Notes under the pieces: generated by a model
What the model was told of the DNA's origin: nothing
What the model saw: only the letters and a program-made list of their open reading frames with translations
Databases searched by the model: none
Assembly (NCBI GenBank): GCA_017460805.1
Contig: JAFUAF010000058.1
Coordinates: forward strand, 30,678 to 94,677
Length of the DNA: 64,000 bases
Reading direction: 5' to 3'
Source: Bacillota bacterium
GTDB taxonomy: Bacteria; Bacillota; Clostridia; Lachnospirales; CAG-274
Translations under genes and position numbers: made by a program
In this document: piece after piece, positions 59,006-64,000 of the stretch
Layout of the letters: each line of letters starts with the position of its first letter
Numbering within the stretch: position 1 is the first letter of the stretch

Positions 59006-60628
59006 TTATCTGGCTTGTCCGCTTGAAGTTCCACTGCCGATTTTCGCATCAAGAGTTGTATAAGTATTATCTGCATCAGTGAACTTGTATGCGTAATAGC
59101 AATGTCCGCTTTCTTCAATATAATCATCGCCGGCTTCGTTAAATACAACTTTACTATAAAGTTGCGTGATTTCAAGACTGGGAGAATATATTTTTACAAA
59201 TTCACCACCGGTAGGAACAGAATACTGAAGTTTGTCTAATGACTTTAATGTATCGTCTTCAACAAAATCTAAAACGAAATAGTGGTCATCGCCTACTTTG
59301 GCGTATTTAGCAGTAGCTGTTATACCATCTTCGGCTACTAAACCGCTGATTGGTTTAAGAGATGTGGAAACTTTGGTGGTTGATGATTCGGGAACTGTAA
59401 CCTTTAAATCAGCTATGAAAGAATCTGCACTCGCTATAATGTAGACTATTTTTTCTGTGCTATCTGTATTTGTGTATTCAAGTTCACCTACAGTTCCCAC
59501 ACCATTAAGTGTTTCGGAAACATTCAAATCTGTAGCAGTTGCAGATGCGGTTGATGCAAGGAATACCGTTCTTTCTGAGCCACCACCGCTACTAACATTA
59601 ACATTTAAACTTGAATTAGGCGCAAGTTTAACACCGATAACATCTTGACCCGCTTTAACTCTTACGCCCGCTGTTTCACTTGTACCATCTACTCTTTTAG
59701 TTGCTTTCCCTGTCTGATAATACAAACCGCTACCACTGCCAGCATTTGCAACTAATATTTCATCATTGAAATATAACTTATCTGAAACAAAAGGATAAGT
59801 CTGATCAATACCACCTATCGCTGTAACAGCACCTAATAAATCATAGGTTTTTGTTTCGGTTGCTGCAACAAGAGAACTTGCGCTTCCGTTTTCGTTTGAT
59901 GCTGTAACAACGGGGATTGCTTTAACCGTTACTTCACAAGTCGCAGTAAAGTCATCTAAAGTCGCCGTAATTGTTGCTTTACCAGCAGAAACGCCGGTTA
60001 CAACACCACCACTAACAGTTGCAACTTCTTCGTCAGAAGATGTCCAAGATACGCCACTCGTTGCATTTGCAGGCTGTTTTGTTGCCTTTAAGGTTGTTGT
60101 CTTTCCTACATAAACAGAATCTGTAGATTTATCAAGAGAAATTCCTGTTGCATCAACAGTAGCACCTGCCTCTTTATCTTCGGTAACACTTATATAGTAG
60201 TATCTAGCAGTGCCACCTGTATGATATATTCTGTATTCACCCGCCTTGGAAAGAGTAATATCTTTCCACTCACTCGGAGTTCCTGTCTTACCTTTTTCAT
60301 CTGTATCTCCGAGTTTTGTGCTTTCTTCTTCGATATAATAGTAGAAAGGTAATGATTTGGATCCGTCTCCCAAAACTTTAATGCTAAGTTTAGCGTTTTC
60401 TGTTGTAGTTGTAAAGGTAATGCCACCCGATGTTCCGGAACCCGCTGAGATTTGTGCATAACCATCTTGGTTTCTTTTAATGGTGGGCACAAAGTAATCA
60501 TCACTTGAGCCCGATTTACCGAAGGTGTATGTGTATGTTGTACTAGCAAATACCGCCACACTACTCAATGCCAACGCGCTTGCCAAAACACCGGCGCACA
60601 CGAAAGCTTTTGTTAAAAAGTTTTTCAT
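59006..60628 (-). CDS. secreted Ig-like (BID_2) domain surface protein
   Basis: 540 residues with a clear signal peptide (AFVCAGVLASALALSSVAVFA). About 25-145 is a beta-rich domain. A bacterial Ig-like BID_2 unit covers about 155-240: ATGISLDKSTDSVYVGKTTT and GKATITATLDDFTATCEVTV. A second beta-rich half has no recognised family. There is no LPXTG, S-layer or lipobox anchor, so it is released or held by other means. Ser/Thr/Gly-rich, and lower in G+C than neighbours. It has a highly structured leader. Confidence 0.82.
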   Translation of the reverse strand: MKNFLTKAFVCAGVLASALALSSVAVFASTTYTYTFGKSGSSDDYFVPTIKRNQDGYAQISAGSGTSGGITFTTTTENAKLSIKVLGDGSKSLPFYYYIEEESTKLGDTDEKGKTGTPSEWKDITLSKAGEYRIYHTGGTARYYYISVTEDKEAGATVDATGISLDKSTDSVYVGKTTTLKATKQPANATSGVSWTSSDEEVATVSGGVVTGVSAGKATITATLDDFTATCEVTVKAIPVVTASNENGSASSLVAATETKTYDLLGAVTAIGGIDQTYPFVSDKLYFNDEILVANAGSGSGLYYQTGKATKRVDGTSETAGVRVKAGQDVIGVKLAPNSSLNVNVSSGGGSERTVFLASTASATATDLNVSETLNGVGTVGELEYTNTDSTEKIVYIIASADSFIADLKVTVPESSTTKVSTSLKPISGLVAEDGITATAKYAKVGDDHYFVLDFVEDDTLKSLDKLQYSVPTGGEFVKIYSPSLEITQLYSKVVFNEAGDDYIEESGHCYYAYKFTDADNTYTTLDAKIGSGTSSGQAR

Positions 60629-60689
60629 TTAATTTTTCCTCCTTGTTGCATTTCTTAGTTACTGCGCACAAGGGTTATCTCATGCGCAC

Positions 60690-60817
60690 GGGATTGCACC
60701 AATACTTCGCTTTGCTACGTATTGGTGGTGCGGCATTCGCCGCACTATGGCTACACCTAAAAAACCACTTATGAAAGCGAGCTTTCAACGTGTTTTTTTA
60801 TGCGCATCCACAATCCC
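60690..60817. ncRNA. structured leader or MITE-like element upstream of the Ig-like gene
   Basis: Outer arms GGGATTG (60690-60696)/CAATCCC (60811-60817) enclose CACCAATAC/GTATTGGTG (9 bp), GTGCGGC-ATTC-GCCGCAC (7 bp) and GAAAGC-GA-GCTTTC. This reads as a four-way RNA-like fold on either strand. On the minus strand it lies ~60 bases before the Ig-like gene start, so it is in the leader. No known riboswitch consensus fits. A MITE is the alternative. Confidence 0.5.
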
Positions 60818-60873
60818 TCTCATTATAATTTGCAAATTAACCAATCTTTAACGGAGATTGATAAGCCGTTACC

Positions 60874-60898
60874 GAATAAAGGCCGGTTGCCTTTTTTA
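60874..60898 (+). terminator. intrinsic hairpin in the leader region
   Basis: AAAGGC-CGGTT-GCCTTT followed by TTT on the plus strand. Also inside a wider GATAAG/CTTATC dyad. Role unclear as no plus-strand gene ends here. Confidence 0.4.
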
Positions 60899-61020
60899 CC
60901 CTTATCCTCCTTTCATTCAACTCAAATCCCGACTATATTTTTGCGCATGATACAGGCGGGATTTTGTAAAATATGTTGACTGAGCCGTATATTGCAGACT
61001 ATACGGTACAGAAAACAGTT

Positions 61021-61503
61021 TCAGATTGCGCCGTTTTGTTTCAGTTCCTTATACATTCGGGCAAAAGTATTTACGCTTGCGCCGATCTCGGAGCGGGCGG
61101 TGTTTTTATCAATTTCGCCGTTTTCAAGGCGTTTATAGATGTCGATATAATCCTCGGCGATATATTTTTGTTTACGGCCGAAGCGCACGCCGTTAGCCAT
61201 AGCCGCGTCAATACCCTCGCGCTGTCTGTCCTTGCGCATTTTTCTTGAACCGACCTGCATATATGTGAGCATTTGTATAAGTATGCTGTAAAGCTGTTCT
61301 TCCATAAGCACCCTGCCCTCGGGAGTATCGGCGAAAGGCAGGCAGAGTTTTATTGTCTCCGAAACACGCGCACGGGTCTCCGAACGGCACAGCTCCATCA
61401 TTTCCTCATAGCTTGAAACAGGCTCTTCATATATATCCTTGATAATGATGCACCCCCTTTTTGTTAAAAAACCATACCATTTTGGAACGCGTTTTCTACA
61501 CAT
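61021..61503 (-). CDS. serine-resolvase-like protein lacking the catalytic half
   Basis: The frame gives 160 residues. The part from about 60 resembles the end of a serine resolvase catalytic domain and its DNA-binding tail: DTPEGRVLMEEQLYSILIQM, RKDRQREGIDAAMANGVRFG, then a Hin-like helix-turn-helix (NTARSEIGASVNTFARMYKE). The N-terminal catalytic Ser region is absent. The true start is unclear: the ATG at 61503 has no ribosome site, and GGGGGTG near 61455 is followed only by ATT/ATC codons. It may be a domesticated regulator or decayed resolvase. Confidence 0.6.
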   Translation of the reverse strand: MCRKRVPKWYGFLTKRGCIIIKDIYEEPVSSYEEMMELCRSETRARVSETIKLCLPFADTPEGRVLMEEQLYSILIQMLTYMQVGSRKMRKDRQREGIDAAMANGVRFGRKQKYIAEDYIDIYKRLENGEIDKNTARSEIGASVNTFARMYKELKQNGAI

Positions 61504-61786
61504 GAAATTTGTACATAATATTGACTTTTTTAACTAAATTGTATATAATATATATGCTAAACTAACAGTTTTTGGTTAAACAGTACCATTGTTAAATGAG
61601 TATACATTTTTAATAATTTTTGTGCATTTTTGTCAAGGCGTTTTCCCCGTTCCTTGATTTTTTTATTTTTAAGACAAAACCCCGAATTTTGCGGCTTGAG
61701 ATTCCCCATTTTTTGAGAACGAATATCTATAAAAACGCTAAATAAGCGGCTTGTGCATATATTACCGACTGTGATACAATATGCTG
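61504..61786. other. A+T-rich stretch with an unassigned consensus promoter
   Basis: Plus-strand TTGACT (61521-61526), 17-base spacer, TATAAT (61544-61549) near repeated TTTAACTAA/GTTAAAC motifs. No reading frame or RNA follows it before the MITE copy. Confidence 0.5.
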
Positions 61787-62025
61787 AAAAATTGGAATTT
61801 AACGGGGAGATAATGTAAGCGTGTGCGCAGTATAAAAAGCTGTCCCTTTAGGGAAAGTGGCGCCGCTTGCGGCGTCGAAAGGGTGATTCCTGCGGGGCTT
61901 TTCTACCCTTCAGTCGCGCTTCGCGCGCCAGCTTCCCTAAAGGGACGCCTTTATAATGCAACCTCCAAAGCCCCGTCAAATTCCAATTTTACCTTCCTGT
62001 GCAAATGAAAAATGGGGGAACTCAA
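61787..62025 (+). mobile_element. MITE-like repeat, copy 1
   Basis: Terminal inverted repeats AAAATTGGAATTTAACGGGG (61788-61807) and CCCCGTCAAATTCCAATTTT (61971-61990), 19 of 20 matching. Inside are GTCCCTTTAGGGAA/TTCCCTAAAGGGAC and several G+C-rich hairpins. The flank TTACCTTCCTGTGCAAATGA to CTCAA is shared with copy 2. No transposase. An open frame inside it is not a real gene. Confidence 0.8.
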
Positions 62026-62040
62026 TGAATTTTGCGGCTA

Positions 62041-62069
62041 TTGACACAGCACCAAAAAACTTGTATAAT
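62041..62069 (+). promoter_or_regulatory. perfect promoter for the TrxR-like gene
   Basis: TTGACA (62041-62046), 17-base spacer, TATAAT (62064-62069), 45 bases before the start, immediately after the MITE flank. Confidence 0.85.
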
Positions 62070-62113
62070 TAAACCAAAGACAGCGGAAAATAGAAAAAAA
62101 CGGAGGGATGAAT

Positions 62114-62983
62114 ATGAACAAAGCGGATATTGCGATAATAGGAACGGGGCCGGGCGGGGTCTCGGCGGCGATAACGGCGGCACAGCGCGGCAAAAGTGTT
62201 TTGCTTTTCGGCAGTGCGGAGCTTTCGCCAAAAATGGCAAAAGCGGAGAAGATAATGAACTATCCGGGGTTTCCCTCGGTAAAGGGTGCCGATTTAGCGG
62301 CGGCATTAAAGGCTCATCTTAAAGACATGAATATAAGTGTGACCGAGGACAAGGTAACCCAAGTTTATGACATGGGCGGCAAATTCACTTTGCAGGGCGC
62401 ATCTTCGGCAATGTACGATGCGGAAGCGCTGATAATTGCGACGGGTGTTGTGCCGACAAAGCTTTATGCGGGCGAAAAGGAGCTTTTGGGCGCGGGTGTA
62501 AGCTACTGCGCGACCTGTGATGCTCCCCTGCACAGGGGCAAGCCCGTGGCGGTCATAGCCGACAGCCCCGAGGAAGAGGGCGAAGTGAAATATCTGTCCG
62601 AGGTGGCGGAACACGTCTATTTCTTCCCGCTTTACAAGGACAAGCCCGACATGGGCGGCAATATAAGCGTACTTGCGGAGATACCGAAAGAGATAAGCGC
62701 GCCGACCTTTTCGTCACGGCTTTTAAAGACCGACAAGGGCGAATATGACGTTTCGTGCGTGTTTATACTGCGCCGCGCCATTGCCGCAGACCAGCTTTTA
62801 CCGCAGCTTGCGACCGAAAACGGGCATATTGTCGTGGACAGGCAGATGTGCACCAATGTAAAGGGCGTTTTTGCCTGCGGCGACATCACGGGTAGACCCT
62901 ATCAGTATGTAAAAGCCGCGGGAGAGGGCAATGTTGCCGCTCTTTCGGCTGTTGAATATATTTCCCAAAAAAATGACAAATGA
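62114..62983 (+). CDS. thioredoxin reductase-like flavoprotein without NADPH motifs
   Basis: 289 residues from the ATG at 62114 (GGAGGG ribosome site; ATG 62108 is too close to it). FAD motif IAIIGTGPGGVSAAITA and the active-site CATCD are intact, as is the second FAD motif GVFACGDITG. Where normal enzymes have VAVIGGGNTA and HRR, it reads VAVIADSPEEEGE and FFPLYKD. This matches the deeply rooted and ferredoxin-dependent (FFTR) thioredoxin reductases of clostridia and Gloeobacter. It is inferred to use ferredoxin or another donor. It is followed by trxA 21 bases later. Confidence 0.85.
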   Translation: MNKADIAIIGTGPGGVSAAITAAQRGKSVLLFGSAELSPKMAKAEKIMNYPGFPSVKGADLAAALKAHLKDMNISVTEDKVTQVYDMGGKFTLQGASSAMYDAEALIIATGVVPTKLYAGEKELLGAGVSYCATCDAPLHRGKPVAVIADSPEEEGEVKYLSEVAEHVYFFPLYKDKPDMGGNISVLAEIPKEISAPTFSSRLLKTDKGEYDVSCVFILRRAIAADQLLPQLATENGHIVVDRQMCTNVKGVFACGDITGRPYQYVKAAGEGNVAALSAVEYISQKNDK

Positions 62984-63004
62984 CAAATGATTGGAGGTAA
63001 AATT

Positions 63005-63316
63005 ATGATAAACAAAGTTTCCGAAAACGATTTAAGCGCCGCAAAGGCGGCAAACGTGGCTGTTGTGGACTTTTCCGCGACTTGGTGCGGCCCGTGCAAA
63101 ATGCTTGCACCCATTTTTGACGAATTAAGCGAGGAACTTGCGGGCAAGGCTGAATTTTACAGCTGTGATGTGGACGAAAACCCCCTCCCCGCACAGGAAT
63201 TCCGCGTTATGAGCATACCGAATGTGGTTATCCTCAAAAACGGCGAGGTCGTTAATCAGCAAGTGGGGTTCGTGCCCAAAGACGTGCTTAAAAGCATGAT
63301 AGAAGAATATATCTGA
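63005..63316 (+). CDS. trxA: thioredoxin
   Basis: 103 residues from the ATG at 63005, with GGAGGT 8 bases before it (a longer in-frame start at 62987 is unlikely). It has VVDFSATWCGPCKMLAPIFD with the WCGPC active site, and the cis-Pro in SIPNVVILKNGE. Acts as dithiol donor, reduced by the neighbouring flavoprotein. A terminator follows. Confidence 0.96.
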   Translation: MINKVSENDLSAAKAANVAVVDFSATWCGPCKMLAPIFDELSEELAGKAEFYSCDVDENPLPAQEFRVMSIPNVVILKNGEVVNQQVGFVPKDVLKSMIEEYI

Positions 63317-63321
63317 AACAG

Positions 63322-63353
63322 AAAAGGCCGACGCATTGCATCGGTCTTTTTTA
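63322..63353 (+). terminator. terminator after trxA
   Basis: GGCCGA-C-GC/GC-A-TCGGTC stem, ATT loop, followed by TTTTTT. Confidence 0.75.
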
Positions 63354-63360
63354 AGCTGTC

Positions 63361-63388
63361 TTGTTTTGTAACAAAACAGAAATATAAT
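63361..63388 (+). promoter_or_regulatory. promoter for the small toxin transcript
   Basis: TTGTTT (63361-63366), 16-base spacer, TATAAT (63383-63388). It would give a leader of about 185 bases before the toxin start. Confidence 0.5.
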
Positions 63389-63531
63389 TTTTATAGATTT
63401 TTTTGAGGATTTATGGTAGTACGTTTTTGGGAACATCACCGATTGAGAAAACGGTAAAAGCTGATGTGTAAGAAATTATGCTAAAGCACCGGGACGGTAT
63501 GACCCCTATCCAAGGAGGTGAGTATATATCA

Positions 63532-63606
63532 TTGACAAGGAAAGGGGGCTCGGTCATTGCCCCGCGTAGGGGTGTTCGGTTATGCTTACATTGGAACAAC
63601 TTATGA
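63532..63606 (+). CDS. 24-residue leader frame overlapping the toxin start
   Basis: A TTG at 63532 follows AAGGAGGTG by 11 bases and reads MTRKGGSVIAPRRGVRLCLH then WNNL. It overlaps the toxin start at 63582 in another frame, ending at 63606. Strong ribosome site and overlap suggest translational control of the toxin. Confidence 0.45.
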   Translation: MTRKGGSVIAPRRGVRLCLHWNNL

Positions 63607-63704
63607 ATTTGGCAAGTCTGTGCTTGGCATTTTACGGGTTGGGATATCAACACGGCAAAAGCGATAACGAACATAAAAACAACCGCCCTTCGACCAAAAA
63701 GTAA
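63582..63704 (+). CDS. putative holin-like type I toxin (40 aa)
   Basis: 40 residues: MLTLEQLMNLASLCLAFYGL is one membrane helix, followed by a polar, basic tail (GKSDNEHKNNRPSTKK). AGGGGTG lies ahead of the ATG at 63582. Shape and length fit putative holin-like/type I toxins of Firmicutes. A consensus promoter on the opposite strand and a shared bidirectional terminator match the RatA/TxpA-style layout. Toxicity is inferred. Confidence 0.65.
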   Translation: MLTLEQLMNLASLCLAFYGLGYQHGKSDNEHKNNRPSTKK

Positions 63705-63718
63705 GCGGTTGTCTTTTT
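63675..63718. terminator. bidirectional terminator at the toxin/antisense overlap
   Basis: ACAACCGC (63679-63686)/GCGGTTGT (63705-63712) with TTTTT to the right and TTTTTAT to the left on the minus strand. Confidence 0.85.
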
Positions 63719-63773
63719 AATTGCAATACTTAAGGGTCACACCGTCCTATCATGAGGTGGTGTTCCTTTTTTG
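63677..63773 (-). ncRNA. putative antisense RNA antitoxin
   Basis: From the promoter at 63781-63809 the minus strand would give an RNA of about 95 bases that ends at the shared terminator. It is complementary to the last ~28 bases of the toxin gene and its terminator, and has an inner ACACC/GGTGT hairpin. Layout as in type I toxin-antitoxin pairs. Confidence 0.6.
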
Positions 63774-63780
63774 TAAGATA

Positions 63781-63809
63781 ATTATAGCATTATTCCGTTC
63801 ACAAGTCAA
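63781..63809 (-). promoter_or_regulatory. promoter for the antisense RNA
   Basis: On the minus strand TTGACT (63804-63809), 17-base spacer, TATAAT (63781-63786). Placed just inside the flank of MITE copy 2. Confidence 0.75.
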
Positions 63810-63821
63810 TATTTTTTTATT

Positions 63822-64000
63822 TTGAGTTCCCCCATTTTTCATTTGCACAGGAAGGTAAAATTGGAATTTGACGTAGAGTTGGAGGCTGCATTATAAAGGC
63901 GTCCCTTTAGGGAAGCTGGCGCGCGAAGCGCGACTGAAGGGTGAATAAGCCCCGAAAGAAAGCACCCTTTCGACGCCGCGAGCGGCGCCACTTTCCGCTG
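63822..64000 (-). mobile_element. MITE-like repeat, copy 2 (inverted, partial)
   Basis: The minus strand repeats most of copy 1 (GCGGCGTCGAAAGGGTG, CCCTTCAGTCGCGC, TTCCCTAAAGGGAC, AAATTCCAATTTT and the GAAAAATGGGGGAACTCAA flank) with scattered mismatches. It runs off the window end. Opposite orientation to copy 1. Confidence 0.8.

Noticed and set aside
60640..60700. TPP riboswitch
   Set aside because: The minus strand contains TGAGATAACCCTT, similar to one TPP box, but the other conserved stretches are missing and the downstream gene has no link to thiamine.
61823..62008. 61-residue plus-strand frame
   Set aside because: It lies fully inside the MITE-like repeat and has no ribosome site.
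63411..63674. 87-residue minus-strand frame
   Set aside because: It is antisense to the toxin leader and gene; the toxin-side signals are much stronger.

Overview
This 64 kb window reads as chromosome of an anaerobic, low-to-mid G+C Firmicute, most likely a gut member of the class Clostridia (Oscillospirales/Ruminococcaceae-like). The support is a complete Rnf complex, strong Shine-Dalgarno sites with occasional TTG/GTG starts, consensus TTGACA-17-TATAAT promoters, clostridial phage protein families and a thioredoxin reductase of the type that lacks NADPH motifs. The genus call is inference.

Layout. 1-7.5 kb: a truncated substrate-binding lipoprotein, upp, a VbhA/Fic pair, a 733-residue protein with a citrate lyase ligase-like C-terminus, and a sugar-binding lipoprotein translationally coupled to a GGDEF protein. 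7.5-26.8 kb: housekeeping genes (GT4 glycosyltransferase, trmL, signal peptidase I, rlmH, a cyclophilin lipoprotein, asnB, a HIT protein, polA, coaE, a lytic transglycosylase, an OppA-like lipoprotein, a GalT-like protein, ddl). 26.9-34.2 kb: a self-contained sucrose operon on the minus strand in the order scrR, scrA, scrB, scrK, ptsH, ptsI. Its HPr has Lys at the usual regulatory Ser46.

34.5-36.2 kb is a non-coding, A+T-rich array of about seven degenerate copies of a ~230 bp unit, each with dyads built on the half-site ACAAATA/TATTTGT. It abuts a truncated M14 carboxypeptidase. Next comes a tRNA-Thr(CGT) hot spot with three generations of tyrosine recombinase: a relic at 36.9 kb, a full integrase at 46.1-47.2 kb and a relic at 47.5 kb. 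The resident element (about 37.1-47.4 kb) is a decayed prophage. It keeps the lysis genes, tail fibres, a truncated tape measure and an early cluster of small genes behind a promoter with an SOS-box-like palindrome, but no head, portal or terminase genes. It sits in the 5' half of the tRNA gene and carries both the replacement 5' half and a replacement promoter.

48-58.6 kb: a zinc-ribbon membrane protein, a methyltransferase, a DUF6796-like membrane protein, the rnfCDGEAB operon, a lone phage-type sigma-like regulator and an aconitase-family hydratase. 58.7-64 kb: a REP-like hairpin, a 45-residue peptide gene next to a secreted Ig-like protein with a highly structured leader, a resolvase-like protein without its catalytic half, and a cassette flanked by inverted MITE-like copies. 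That cassette holds a TrxR without NADPH motifs, thioredoxin, and a probable type I toxin with a facing antisense RNA promoter. Rnf, aconitase and a possibly ferredoxin-linked thioredoxin system fit a ferredoxin-centred anaerobic metabolism.
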